Translations under genes and position numbers: made by a program | Notes under the pieces: model-generated | What the model saw: only the letters and a program-made list of their open reading frames with translations | What the model was told of the DNA's origin: nothing | Database searches by the model: none | Source of the DNA: Salinicola endophyticus | GTDB taxonomy: Bacteria; Pseudomonadota; Gammaproteobacteria; Pseudomonadales; Halomonadaceae | Reading direction: 5' to 3' | Length of the DNA stretch: 64,000 bases | NCBI RefSeq assembly: GCF_040536835.1 | Contig: NZ_CP159578.1 | Span: 2,356,001-2,420,000, forward strand | Shown here: positions 27,777 through 38,384 of the stretch, one piece after another | Position numbering within the stretch: position 1 is the stretch's first letter | Layout of the letters: the number at the start of each line of letters is the position of its first letter

Positions 27777-28325
27777 TCACTCGTCTTCGTTGAAGCTGCA
27801 CACGGAGAAGACGCTGTACCCTGCCTCGCGAATCTTGGCCGACCCGCCCAGCTCGGGCAGATCGAGGATCGAGGCCAGCTCGACGATGTGGCCCCCACTG
27901 CGGGTGATCAGCGATGCCGCGGCAAGCATGGTGCCGCCGGTAGCGATGAGATCGTCGATGATCACGATGCGGTCGTGCTCGCGGAAGGCATCCGAGTGCA
28001 GCTCGACGGTGGACTCGCCGTACTCCAGCGTGTAAGTCTCGCTGATCGTCTTGAACGGCAGCTTGCCCTTCTTGCGCACCGGCACGAAACTGCAGCCCAG
28101 TTCGTAGGCCAGCGGCGCGCCGACGATGAAACCGCGTGCGTCGACCGCAGCGATGGCATCGACCTCGAGTTCCTGATAGCGGTGCACGAAGCTGTCGATC
28201 AGCTTGCGGAAGGCAGCGCTGTTCTGCAGAAGCGGCGTGATGTCACGGAAGTTCACGCCGGGCTGGGGCCAGTCCGGCACGGTACGGATGACCGACTTGA
28301 TATAGTCGCCGTAGATACTGCTCAT
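27777..28325 (-). CDS. apt: Adenine phosphoribosyltransferase
   Basis: Apt forms AMP from adenine and PRPP. The 182 residues include [14 protein letters not shown], the [16 protein letters not shown] motif, the flexible loop VRKKGKLP and the PRPP loop [15 protein letters not shown]. Length and motifs are standard. With gpt, hpt and upp it completes a set of base-salvage enzymes in 14 kb. The 217 bases upstream (28326-28542) hold no gene and no convincing promoter; a CCATGTG/CACATGG hairpin lies near 28510. Confidence 0.95.
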   Translation of the reverse strand: MSSIYGDYIKSVIRTVPDWPQPGVNFRDITPLLQNSAAFRKLIDSFVHRYQELEVDAIAAVDARGFIVGAPLAYELGCSFVPVRKKGKLPFKTISETYTLEYGESTVELHSDAFREHDRIVIIDDLIATGGTMLAAASLITRSGGHIVELASILDLPELGGSAKIREAGYSVFSVCSFNEDE

Positions 28326-28542
28326 CTAAAGAAACTCCATTGGCCGGAATCGGCGCATCCTGGTGAGGGTACCCGCGCGGCTGACTCTCGGGCACCGCCC
28401 CTCTAGTGCTGACGTTCTCGTACTGACATTCTGGCGCTGACCACAGCACACGCCAGAAGACGAGGCACAAAGGCGCTTATGTTACCCAAGCCGCCGCAGC
28501 GACGCGACCCATGTGCCGCCACATGGACGCTGGGTGGCCGAA

Positions 28543-29151
28543 CTAGCGCCGAGCGGCCAGCACGCGCTCCACCGTCTCGACGATAGCCTGGGTCTGCGGG
28601 TCGATCTCGATATTGACCTGATCGCCGGGCAGGCGCTCACCGATGGTGGTACGCGCCAGCGTCTCCGGGATCAGATTGACGCAGAAGCGCTCGCCACGCA
28701 CCTCGCCGATGGTCAGACTGATGCCGTCGATACCGATATAGCCCTTGTCGAACACGAAGCGTTCGAGCCCCGCCGGCAGCGCGAACCACAGCCGCCGATT
28801 GTTGGGCGCCTCGTCGACCTCGGTCAGCCGCGCCATGCCCATGATATGCCCGGACATGGCATGGCCGCCGATCTCGTCACCGAAGCGCGCAGCGCGCTCC
28901 AGATTGACCCGATCACCGACCTTGAGCGCGCCGAGATTGGTCAGGCGTAGGGTCTCGCGCATCAGATCGAAGCTGACGTGCTCGCCATCGATCGCGGTGA
29001 CCGACAGGCAGCAGCCGTTGTGGGCCACCGACGCGCCCAGCGCCAGCCCTTCACGCATCGCCGGCGACATCGCCACCACATGCGTGTGCAATTGCTCGCG
29101 TGGTTCGATGGCGACCACGGTCCCCATATCCTGAACGATCCCGGTGAACAT
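28543..29151 (-). CDS. ribE: Riboflavin synthase (alpha subunit)
   Basis: The enzyme dismutates two 6,7-dimethyl-8-ribityllumazine molecules to riboflavin. The invariant N-terminus MFTGIVQDMGTV begins at ATG 29151 with GAGGAG eight bases upstream, giving 202 residues; the longer open frame upstream is not coding. Two lumazine-binding repeats are visible, each with a GH.M(S)GH-like or SLT(I/V) signature (CCLSVTAI, GHAMSGHIMG, GISLTIGEV). I looked for an FMN riboswitch in the 296-base gap before rutR and saw none of the usual landmarks. Confidence 0.94.
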   Translation of the reverse strand: MFTGIVQDMGTVVAIEPREQLHTHVVAMSPAMREGLALGASVAHNGCCLSVTAIDGEHVSFDLMRETLRLTNLGALKVGDRVNLERAARFGDEIGGHAMSGHIMGMARLTEVDEAPNNRRLWFALPAGLERFVFDKGYIGIDGISLTIGEVRGERFCVNLIPETLARTTIGERLPGDQVNIEIDPQTQAIVETVERVLAARR

Positions 29152-29447
29152 CGCAGCGATCTCCTCTATCACAGTTGAGCCTGCGGCCGAGCCAGCAGTC
29201 GGGCACAAGACGAGCGGGAAACCCCAGCCCGGCAGCCCGTTTGCCAGACGCGCCCAGAGCGCTGCGTAGGGTAGCACGCGGGCGCACGCGCGACATTGAC
29301 GCCCATCGCGGGGCCCACCTACTATGACGGCCGCGTGATCTGGCCCAGCCCCAATGGGAACCAGCAGCGGAGCGACGGCTCGTCACGGCACCGCGACACC
29401 CGGTCGCCCGCAGCCCCTCTGTAACGAACGATAGCCATGAGTCAGCG

Positions 29448-30101
29448 TTGCAGCCCATGACCAGCTCCCCCCGACCGACCACAGCGCGGGCGCGTGCCAG
29501 CGAAGCGCGGCGCCAGACCATTCTCGATGCGGCGCTGTCACTGTTCTCGCAATTCGGCCTGCACGGCGCCAGCCTCGACGCCATCGCCGAGCTCGCCGGC
29601 GTCTCCAAGACCAATCTGCTCTACCACTACGCCAGCAAGGAGACGCTCTATCTGGCGGTATTCGAGCGCATTCTGCAGAGCTGGCTGGTGCCGATGGATC
29701 TGATCTGTGCCGAGACGCCGCCCGAGATCGCCATTCGGGGCTATATCCAGTGCAAGCTCGAGCTGTCACGCGACCAGCCACAGGCGTCGCGTCTCTACTG
29801 CCTGGAGGTGATCCAGGGGGCGCCACTGCTGGGCCAGGTGCTGGCCGAGCAGCGCAGCCTGATGGCCGACAAGTCACGCGCGGTGCAGCAGTGGATCGAC
29901 CGCGGCCAGCTTGCCCCGGTCGACCCCTATCACCTCATCTACCTTCTGTAGAGCACCACCCAGCACTACGCCGATTTCGCGGTGCAGATCCAGGCCATCT
30001 CCGGCCAGGATCTCTCCGATCCGGCGTTCTTCGCCGCCAGCGTCGACAACATCCAGCGCATCGTGCTCGGCGGATTGCTGCCGCGATCAGAGCAGGGGTG
30101 A
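29448..30101 (+). pseudogene. rutR: rutR-like TetR regulator interrupted by an in-frame TAG
   Basis: The first 167 codons (MQPMTSSPRP or, from ATG 29457, MTSSPRP) encode a TetR protein with the RutR-type HTH (LAGVSKTNLLYHYASKETLY) and LELSRDQPQASRLYCLEV. At 29949-29951 a TAG follows HLIYLL. The same frame then continues as STTQHYADFAVQIQAISG up to a TGA at 30099-30101. In E. coli RutR the residue at the TAG is tryptophan (IWASTQHYADF), so a single TGG-to-TAG change explains it. The lost 49 residues hold the last helices, part of the dimer interface. RutR senses uracil/thymine and regulates pyrimidine degradation and carAB. Either a true nonsense mutation or a sequencing error is possible. Confidence 0.85.
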
Positions 30102-30249
30102 CCCGCTCCCGTCCGCCAGCCCGCGGCTGTCGCCCTGCCCTGTCCCGATCAGTATACTAGCGCGCTTCGTCGACGCCGGGGCCACGCTCGCGCCACGCCC
30201 CACGGCGTCTTACGCCTCCATGCACGCCCCCAGGGTAGCGATACGTTTC

Positions 30250-31293
30250 ATGATCACACTTGAACGGGTTTCCAAGACCTACGGCAGCGGCGGCCGCGCG
30301 GTGCAGGCACTCGAGGATATCGATCTGACGGTGCCCAAGGGCACCATCCACGGTGTCATCGGGCTGTCGGGCGCCGGCAAATCGACGCTGATCCGCTGCG
30401 TCAACCTGCTCGAGCGCCCCAGCGCCGGGCGCGTCTTCGTCGACGGCCAGGAGCTGACCGCGCTGAACTCGGCCCAGCTGCGCCAGGCGCGCCACCAGTG
30501 CGGAATGATCTTCCAGCATTTCAACCTACTGACCAACCGCAGCGTCTACGACAACGTGGCGCTGCCGCTGGAGTTGATGCGCGAGTCGCGCGGGGCGATC
30601 CGCGAGCGGGTCATGCCGCTGCTCGAACTCACCGGGCTGGCCGACAAGGCTCGCCAGTATCCGGCCGAGCTCTCCGGCGGCCAGAAGCAGCGCGTGGCGA
30701 TCGCCCGCGCCCTCGCCAGCCGGCCCAAGGTGCTGCTGTGCGACGAGGCGACCTCGGCCCTCGACCCGCAGACCACCACCTCGATCCTGTCACTGCTGCA
30801 GGAGATCAACCAGCAACTGGGGCTGACGATCCTGCTGATCACCCATGAGATGGAGGTGGTCAAGAGCATCTGCCACCGGGTCGGGCTGATCTCCGACGGA
30901 CGCCTGGTCGAGGAAGCCGACGTCGGCGATTTCTTCACCGCACCGGCGACCCGGCTGGGGCGCGAGTTCCTCAACGACTTCCTCGAACTCGAACCGCCTC
31001 AGGCGCTGGTCGAGCGGTTGGAATCCGAGGCCGGCGCGCACACCCACCCGGTGGTACGCCTGACCTTCTCCGGCGACAGCGTCTCGACCCCGCTGATCTC
31101 GCGGCTGGCGCGGGAGCACGGCATCGACGTCAGCATCCTGCAGGCCAAGGTGGAGTCGATCCAGGGCCGCACCCTGGGGCTGATGATCGCCGAACTGATG
31201 GGCAGCGCCGAGCAGACTCGCCAGGCGCTCGCCACGCTCGAATCCTTCGACCTGCATGTGGAGGTGCTCGGTCATGTCCAGCGCACTGCTTGA
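30250..31293 (+). CDS. metN: Methionine ABC importer ATPase MetN
   Basis: MetN energises D/L-methionine uptake by MetNIQ. The start ATG 30250 (MITLERVSKTYGSGG) yields 347 residues; the open frame upstream overlaps rutR and is not coding. Visible motifs are Walker A GLSGAGKST near 38, signature LSGGQKQR near 141, Walker B VLLCDEATSALD, the H-loop ITHEM, and a C-terminal NIL/ACT-like domain (about 270-340) that binds methionine and inhibits transport. It overlaps metI by 20 bases. A TATACT near 30153 is a weak promoter candidate. Confidence 0.95.
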   Translation: MITLERVSKTYGSGGRAVQALEDIDLTVPKGTIHGVIGLSGAGKSTLIRCVNLLERPSAGRVFVDGQELTALNSAQLRQARHQCGMIFQHFNLLTNRSVYDNVALPLELMRESRGAIRERVMPLLELTGLADKARQYPAELSGGQKQRVAIARALASRPKVLLCDEATSALDPQTTTSILSLLQEINQQLGLTILLITHEMEVVKSICHRVGLISDGRLVEEADVGDFFTAPATRLGREFLNDFLELEPPQALVERLESEAGAHTHPVVRLTFSGDSVSTPLISRLAREHGIDVSILQAKVESIQGRTLGLMIAELMGSAEQTRQALATLESFDLHVEVLGHVQRTA

Positions 31294-31927
31294 TCTCGTC
31301 TGGCAATCCACCCTGGAGACGCTCTACATGGTGGCGATCTCCAGTCTGATCGCGGCCCTGCTCGGGGTGCCGCTGGGGGTGCTGCTCTACGTCACCCGGC
31401 CGCGCCAGATCCTGGCCCAGCCGGTGATCAACGGCCTGCTCGGGGTGATCACCAACGTCGGCCGTTCGATCCCGTTCATCATTCTGCTGGTGGCGATCAT
31501 CCCCTTCACGCGGATGATCGTGGGCAGCTCGATCGGCACCAATGCCGCCGCCGTGCCGCTGACCATCGCCGCCATCCCGTTCGTGGCCCGCCTGGTCGAG
31601 GGCGCGCTCAACGAGGTCTCGCCGGGGCTGGTCGAGGCGGCACAGTCGATGGGCGCCACGCCGATGCAGATCATCCTCAAGGTGCTGCTGCCGGAGGCCC
31701 GCGGCGGCATCATCAACGGCCTCACCATCACCGTGGTGGCACTGGTGAGCTACTCCGCCATGGCCGGCGCAGTGGGCGGCGGCGGCCTCGGCGATCTCGG
31801 TATCCGCTACGGCTACAACCGCTTCAACCCCACCGTGATGCTGATCACGGTGGTGGTGCTGGTGGTGATGGTGCAGCTGTTCCAGAGCCTGGGCGACTAT
31901 CTGGTGCGCAAGAGCGACCACAAGTGA
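31274..31927 (+). CDS. metI: Methionine ABC importer permease MetI
   Basis: The 217-residue inner-membrane permease starts at ATG 31274 inside the end of metN, which implies translational coupling. It has five hydrophobic helices (LYMVAISSLIAALLGVPLG, PFIILLVAIIPF, TIAAIPFVARLVEGA and others) and the EAA coupling motif EVSPGLVEAAQSMGATPMQ. It forms the channel dimer that contacts MetN. metQ follows after 173 bases rather than immediately. Confidence 0.95.
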   Translation: MSSALLDLVWQSTLETLYMVAISSLIAALLGVPLGVLLYVTRPRQILAQPVINGLLGVITNVGRSIPFIILLVAIIPFTRMIVGSSIGTNAAAVPLTIAAIPFVARLVEGALNEVSPGLVEAAQSMGATPMQIILKVLLPEARGGIINGLTITVVALVSYSAMAGAVGGGGLGDLGIRYGYNRFNPTVMLITVVVLVVMVQLFQSLGDYLVRKSDHK

Positions 31928-32005
31928 ATCGTGGCGCTGGCGCCGTGGGGCGCGAGTCGACCCGGTCCGATGATGCTGACCATTAGCCTTCATAACCAGA
32001 ATGCA

Positions 32006-32035
32006 TTACCAAGAGCGCGGTTATTCCGTTATATT
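32006..32035 (+). promoter_or_regulatory. Possible internal promoter of metQ
   Basis: TTACCA (32006-32011) and TATATT (32030-32035) are 18 bases apart in an AT-rich island between metI and metQ, with a GGGAGAG ribosome site before metQ. A separate promoter would allow excess binding protein over permease. Confidence 0.4.
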
Positions 32036-32100
32036 GATTCGGTCACGCGCGGCCGGCTACCGGCCGCCATTCGCCTCATCGATCAGGGAGAGTTTCGTCA

Positions 32101-32901
32101 ATGCCGATTTCACTCACGCGCGCACTCGGCGCCACCGTTCTCGGCCTGGGGCTGATCACCGGTACCGCTCACGCGGCTGACGACACCATCAAGGTCGGCA
32201 CCATGGCCGGTCCGGAAAGCGATGTCATGCAGGCCGCCAAGCAGGTCGCCAAGGAGAAGTACGGCCTCGACGTCGAGATCGTCGAGTTCACCGACTACGT
32301 CACCCCCAACGCGGCGCTGGCCGACGGCAGCCTGGATGCCAACGCCTATCAGCACGAGCCCTACCTGCGTGCGATGATGAAGGATCGCGGCTACGACTTC
32401 GCCATTGCCGGCAAGACCTTCGTCTATCCGATCGGCGCCTACTCGGCCAAGTACGACAGCATCGACGACCTGCCAGACGGCGCCACCATCGCCCTGCCCA
32501 ACGACCCCACCAACGAAGGCCGGGCGCTGATTCTTCTGCACAACAAGGGACTGATCAAACTCGACGACCCGAGCAATCTCGAGGCCACACCGATCGATAT
32601 CGTCGACAACCCCCACGACTACTCGTTCAAGGAGATCGAGGCCGCGCAGATGCCACGCATCCTGCCGGACGTCGACATGGCCTTCATCAACTCGACCTTC
32701 ACCCAGCCGGCTGGCCTGACACTGGACGACGCGCTGATCAAGGAGGGGGCGGAGTCGCCCTACGTCAACCTGATCGTGGTGCGTGACGGTCATCAGAACG
32801 ACAAGGCGGTGCAGGAGCTGGTCAAGGCCTACCAGTCCGACGCGGTCGAGCAGAAAGCCGAAGACATGTTCAAGGGCGGTGCCGTTCCCGGTTGGAAATG
32901 A
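32101..32901 (+). CDS. metQ: Methionine-binding protein MetQ (NlpA family)
   Basis: The 266-residue periplasmic binding protein delivers methionine to MetNI. It has a signal peptide (residues 1-25, ending TAHA) and NlpA-family motifs (KVGTMAGPESDVM, NANAYQHEPYLRAM, IALPNDPTNEGRAL, AFINSTFTQPAGL). Many MetQ proteins are lipoproteins with a lipobox cysteine; here no cysteine is present at the cleavage site, so it is predicted to be soluble. It follows metNI and precedes a terminator hairpin. Confidence 0.94.
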   Translation: MPISLTRALGATVLGLGLITGTAHAADDTIKVGTMAGPESDVMQAAKQVAKEKYGLDVEIVEFTDYVTPNAALADGSLDANAYQHEPYLRAMMKDRGYDFAIAGKTFVYPIGAYSAKYDSIDDLPDGATIALPNDPTNEGRALILLHNKGLIKLDDPSNLEATPIDIVDNPHDYSFKEIEAAQMPRILPDVDMAFINSTFTQPAGLTLDDALIKEGAESPYVNLIVVRDGHQNDKAVQELVKAYQSDAVEQKAEDMFKGGAVPGWK

Positions 32902-32920
32902 CCCCCGCGAACGCCATCTG

Positions 32921-32950
32921 AGAACCAGCGCCCCGGCGCTGGTTCTTTCG
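32921..32950 (+). terminator. Intrinsic terminator of metNIQ
   Basis: AGAACCAGCG (32921-32930) pairs with CGCTGGTTCT (32937-32946) around a CCCCGG loop and is followed by TTCGTT. It starts 19 bases after the metQ stop. Confidence 0.65.
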
Positions 32951-33009
32951 TTGCGGCGCCGCATCCGGCCCGCCGCCCCCTTCACTCACACCCAGGAGCG
33001 CCTTTGCGC

Positions 33010-33483
33010 ATGTCCGCTCGAACCGATACCGACTACGCCAGCCTGGCGCGCCAGCTGCACGCTCTGCTCGACACCCGCGACTGGCTCACCAATGCCGCCC
33101 AGACCAGCGCCTTCTTGATGCACGCTCTCGACGCGCTCAACTGGGTCGGCTTCTATCTGCAGCGCCAGCCAGAGACTCTGGTGCTGGGTCCGTTCCAGGG
33201 CCAACCCGCATGCAACCCGATCCCCTTCAGCCGCGGGGTGTGCGGTGCCGCGGCGCGTTCGCGTACCACCCAACGGATCGACGACGTCCACGCCGTACCG
33301 GACCATATCGCCTGCGATGCCGCCTCGCGCTCGGAGCTGGTGGTACCCATCGTGGTGGAGGATCGGCTTTGGGGCGTTCTCGACATCGACAGCCCCCAGG
33401 CGGCACGCTTCAGCGCCGCGGATCAGGCCGGTATCGAAAGTCTGTGCCGGGTCTTCGTCGAGGCGAGCGATCTGGACGCCTGA
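33010..33483 (+). CDS. msrC: Free methionine-(R)-sulfoxide reductase (GAF domain)
   Basis: The 157-residue single GAF-domain protein matches the fRMsr family, which reduces free methionine-R-sulfoxide using cysteine disulfide chemistry and thioredoxin. C68, C78 and C102 (PACNPI, GVCGAA, HIACDA) have the same spacing as the E. coli catalytic set C84/C94/C118. Start ATG 33010 has AGGAGCG about ten bases upstream; a TTG at 33004 is the alternative. It sits directly after metNIQ, which fits import and repair of oxidised methionine, though a terminator lies between. Confidence 0.9.
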   Translation: MSARTDTDYASLARQLHALLDTRDWLTNAAQTSAFLMHALDALNWVGFYLQRQPETLVLGPFQGQPACNPIPFSRGVCGAAARSRTTQRIDDVHAVPDHIACDAASRSELVVPIVVEDRLWGVLDIDSPQAARFSAADQAGIESLCRVFVEASDLDA

Positions 33484-33499
33484 GCCCCAGGGGTGGCCC

Positions 33500-34339
33500 T
33501 CACGCCTTGCCCAGAAACACCTCGAGCTCGTCATCGGCGCGCAGGCTCGACACGCTCTCTTCGTAGAGCGCCAGCAGATCGAGGGATAGCGGCCGGCGCA
33601 CGTCGCGTGGCATCCCGCCCAGGGCATGCTCTTCGCGCTGGCCGTTGGCGACGTCGCGATAGATGCCGATCGCGAGATGCACGGCAGCGGCGTAGGGCGA
33701 GAACGGCTCGGCCTCCAGGGGTGTACTCTGATAGGTCAGCGCACGGCAGATGGTCTCGGGGAAACGCCAGCGGCGCCCCAGCTCCGCTCCCACCTCGCTG
33801 AAGGTGTAGCCGAACTGGCTCGACTCCAGCTCGCTGCGCGGCGCGCCCTGGGCGACCAGCGAGTCGATGCGCGCCATCACCTCGGGGTGAGCGATATGCA
33901 TCAGCGCCGAGCCGACGTGGTGCAGGATGCCGCAGGTGAAGGCGGTCTCCGGCGACAGCCCCCCGACCCGGCTGTGGCGCACGATCGCGCGGGCCAGATT
34001 GGCGACCGTGAACGAGGTCTTCCAGAAGGCGCGCCGATCCAGCCCTGGCACGTGCTCGATCACCCCGACCATGCCCGAGGCGATCACCAGCGTGCGCACG
34101 CGCTCGAACCCCAGCAGCAGGATCGCATCGTCGATCGAGGCAACGTTGCGCCCGACGCCGTAGCGTACCGAATTGGCCGCACGTAGCAGCTTGAGACTCA
34201 GCCCCGGGTCCTTGCGGATGTTGGCCGATACCTGCTGAATGCTGGCGCGATCATCGTCGAGACTGGCGATCAGCTCGGCGACCACCCCAGGGATGCTGGG
34301 CAGACGGTGAACATGTTCGAACAGCGGTTGATAGCGCAT
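33500..34339 (-). CDS. HDOD domain signalling protein
   Basis: The 279-residue protein consists of one HDOD domain (about residues 15-210), an HD-related domain lacking the full metal-binding His/Asp set. Motifs include LPSIPGVVAELI, IRKDPGLSLKLLRAANS, DAILLLGFERVRTLVI and FTCGILHHVGSALM. Such proteins act in bacterial signalling, motility or stress control, often downstream of cyclic-di-GMP or two-component systems, but no partner domain is fused here. Start ATG 34339 has GGAGAG upstream. It is convergent with msrC, with a 16-base gap. Its specific role is unknown. Confidence 0.85.
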   Translation of the reverse strand: MRYQPLFEHVHRLPSIPGVVAELIASLDDDRASIQQVSANIRKDPGLSLKLLRAANSVRYGVGRNVASIDDAILLLGFERVRTLVIASGMVGVIEHVPGLDRRAFWKTSFTVANLARAIVRHSRVGGLSPETAFTCGILHHVGSALMHIAHPEVMARIDSLVAQGAPRSELESSQFGYTFSEVGAELGRRWRFPETICRALTYQSTPLEAEPFSPYAAAVHLAIGIYRDVANGQREEHALGGMPRDVRRPLSLDLLALYEESVSSLRADDELEVFLGKA

Positions 34340-34472
34340 CGACGACTCTCCTCTGGGCCGACATCGACGCAAGGCTTGCGACAGGAACTGCCTACGCTCG
34401 CCGACGTGTCGTGCACAACCTGACCGAGTGACGGCACCTGCAGGCGCCCGGCCAGGGAAGGCAGCGGCAAGA

Positions 34473-34504
34473 CAAACAAAAAGGCCCGCCGGGTTGGGCG
34501 GGCC
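34473..34504 (-). terminator. Intrinsic terminator of the glycerol importer operon
   Basis: GGCCCGCC (34483-34490) pairs with GGCGGGCC (34497-34504). On the minus strand the stem is followed by TTTTTGTTTG. It starts 42 bases after the glpV stop codon. Confidence 0.8.
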
Positions 34505-34546
34505 ATGATAGCGCTGCTGGTCGTCGTCAGCGACCGTTTTCCGCGC

Positions 34547-36280
<1,734 letters not shown>

Positions 36281-36396
36281 AGCGTTACCTCGGTTTTTGT
36301 GTGGTTCTGCGCCCTGACGGAGGCGGCGACCCACGGCCGCGCGAGTGACTCCGTCAGCGAGTGCTCCAGTGACGTCCAGCTCGATTTTGCGGTGTC

Positions 36397-36669
36397 TCAC
36401 CCCCATTTCAGCAGTGCGATCAGTCCCGCCACGCATACCAGCGTGACGATCCACAGCGGCCAGCCGGTCAGCGCCAGTGCCAGCAGATGGGCATAGGCAG
36501 CGGCCAGCAGGCCGATGAACAGGCGATCGCCACGGGTGGTGGAGATCGGCAGGAACCCCTTGCGCTGGTGTCCCGGCGACACCGTCTGCCAGATCGACAT
36601 CCCCACCAGCATCAGCGCGATAATCACGAAGAACGACGCCGTCGGCAGCGTCCAGGCCATCCAGCTCAT
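36397..36669 (-). CDS. glpU: Small membrane protein GlpU (DUF2160)
   Basis: The 90-residue protein has three hydrophobic segments (TASFFVIIALMLVGMSIW, LFIGLLAAAYAHLLALALTG, LWIVTLVCVAGLIALL). It matches the DUF2160 accessory protein found between permease and binding-protein genes in glycerol ABC operons. Its role in transport is unproven. It begins 44 bases after glpQ on the same strand. Confidence 0.85.
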   Translation of the reverse strand: MSWMAWTLPTASFFVIIALMLVGMSIWQTVSPGHQRKGFLPISTTRGDRLFIGLLAAAYAHLLALALTGWPLWIVTLVCVAGLIALLKWG

Positions 36670-36713
36670 CAGCGTTTCCCCCTAGCACGAAGGCTCGAAT
36701 CGATTGCCATGGC

Positions 36714-37514
36714 TCACACCCGCCCCAGGGCGAAGCCCTTGGCCACGTGGTTGCGCACGAAGTAGATCACCGCGATGCCCGGCAGCAGCGCGACCACGCC
36801 AGCGGCCGCCAGCACGCCCCAGTCGATCCCGGAGGCGGAGACCGTACGCGTCATCTGCGCCACGATCGGCTTGGCGTCGACCGAGGTCAGGGTGCGAGCC
36901 AGCAGCAGCTCGACCCACGAGAACATGAAGCAGAAGAAGGCCGTCACGCCGATCCCCGGACGGATCATCGGAATGAAGATGAAGACGAAGAAGCGCGGGA
37001 AACTGTAGCCATCGATATAGGCGGTCTCGTCGATCTCCTTGGGCACCCCGGACATGAAACCCTCGAGAATCCACACCGCCAGCGGCACATTGAACAGGCA
37101 GTGGGCCAGTGCCACCGCGATCGGGGTATCGAACAGCCCCACCGCGGAGTAGAGCTGGAAGAACGGCAGCAGGAACACCGCCGGCGGTGCCATGCGGTTG
37201 GTCAATAGCCAGAAGAACATGTGCTTGTCGCCGAGGAAGCGATAGCGCGAGAAGGCGTAGGCCGCCGGCAGCGCCACCAGCAGCGAGATCGCCATGTTCA
37301 TCGATACATAGGTGAGCGAATTGAGATAGCTGGTGTACCAGCTCGGCTCGGTGAAAATGACGCGATAGTTGTCCAGCGTCGGCGCCACCGGCCACAGCGT
37401 CAGCCCGCCCAGGATCTCCTGGTTCGACTTCAGCGACATGTTGATCAGCCAGTAGATCGGCACCAGGATGAATACCAGATAGAGCAGCATCACCAGACTC
37501 TTGCGCACGTGCAT
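36714..37514 (-). CDS. glpQ: Glycerol ABC importer permease GlpQ
   Basis: The 266-residue MalG-type permease has six predicted helices beginning LVMLLYLVFILVPIYWLI. The coupling EAA motif reads EIDETAYIDGYSFPRFFVF, about residues 160-178. It is six bases from glpP, so the two are co-translated partners of the transmembrane core. This GlpQ is a permease and not the glycerophosphodiesterase that shares the symbol in E. coli. Confidence 0.9.
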   Translation of the reverse strand: MHVRKSLVMLLYLVFILVPIYWLINMSLKSNQEILGGLTLWPVAPTLDNYRVIFTEPSWYTSYLNSLTYVSMNMAISLLVALPAAYAFSRYRFLGDKHMFFWLLTNRMAPPAVFLLPFFQLYSAVGLFDTPIAVALAHCLFNVPLAVWILEGFMSGVPKEIDETAYIDGYSFPRFFVFIFIPMIRPGIGVTAFFCFMFSWVELLLARTLTSVDAKPIVAQMTRTVSASGIDWGVLAAAGVVALLPGIAVIYFVRNHVAKGFALGRV

Positions 37515-37520
37515 GGCGTC

Positions 37521-38384
37521 TCACCCCTTGTCGTCGTTGTGGGTCATGGCGGTATAGAACACCCAGGTCACCAGCAGAATGATCAGGAAGTAGATCAACG
37601 AGAACGCCGCTGCCCGGCCCAGATCGAACTGCCCCAGCGCCATCTGGGTCAGGGTCTGGCTGAGGAAGGTGGTCGCCGTGCCCGGCCCACCGCCGGTGAG
37701 CACGAAAGGCTCGGTGTAGATCATGAAACTGTCCATGAAGCGCAGCATCACCGCGATCAGCAGCACGTTCTTGAGCTTGGGCAGCTGGATGTAGCGGAAC
37801 ACCGCCCAGGCCGAGGCGCGGTCGATGCGCGCGGCCTGATAGTAGACGTCGGGTATCGAGCGCAGCCCCGAGTAGCACAGCAGCGCCACCAACGAGGTCC
37901 AGTGCCAGACATCCATGATCAGCACCGTGATCCACGCATCCCGCGGGCTGGAGGCGTAGTTGTAGTCGATCCCCAGGCCGTTGAGCAGCGACCCGTAGAG
38001 GCCGATGTCCTCGCGTCCGATGATCTGCCAGATGGTGCCCACCACGTTCCACGGCACCAGCAGCGGCAACGCCAGCAGAATCAGGCTGACCGGGACGCCG
38101 AGGCCGCGCCGCGGCATCGACAGCGCCACGATGATGCCCAGCGGTATCTCGATCGCCAGCACGCAGAAGGAGTAGATGAACTGACGCACCAGCGAATCGT
38201 GCAGGCGCGGGTCGCTGAGGATCTCGCGATACCACTCGGTGCCGACGAAGTAGCGCGTGCTCGGGTCGAAGATGTCCTGCACCGAGTAGTTGACCACCGT
38301 CATCATCGGAATGATGGCGCTGAAGGCAACCAGTACGAAGACCGGCAGTACCAGCCACCACGCCTTGTTGTTATAGGGCTTCAT
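37521..38384 (-). CDS. glpP: Glycerol ABC importer permease GlpP
   Basis: The 287-residue MalF-type permease has six helices (WWLVLPVFVLVAFSAIIPM at the N-terminus) and a coupling motif PDVYYQAARIDRASAWAVFRY. It overlaps the 3' end of glpT by 14 bases, showing tight coupling of ATPase and permease translation. It pairs with GlpQ in the inner membrane. Confidence 0.9.
   Translation of the reverse strand: MKPYNNKAWWLVLPVFVLVAFSAIIPMMTVVNYSVQDIFDPSTRYFVGTEWYREILSDPRLHDSLVRQFIYSFCVLAIEIPLGIIVALSMPRRGLGVPVSLILLALPLLVPWNVVGTIWQIIGREDIGLYGSLLNGLGIDYNYASSPRDAWITVLIMDVWHWTSLVALLCYSGLRSIPDVYYQAARIDRASAWAVFRYIQLPKLKNVLLIAVMLRFMDSFMIYTEPFVLTGGGPGTATTFLSQTLTQMALGQFDLGRAAAFSLIYFLIILLVTWVFYTAMTHNDDKG

Noticed and set aside
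29152..29447. Possible FMN riboswitch before ribE
   Set aside because: None of the conserved RFN-element landmarks could be found; only a normal ribosome site is visible.
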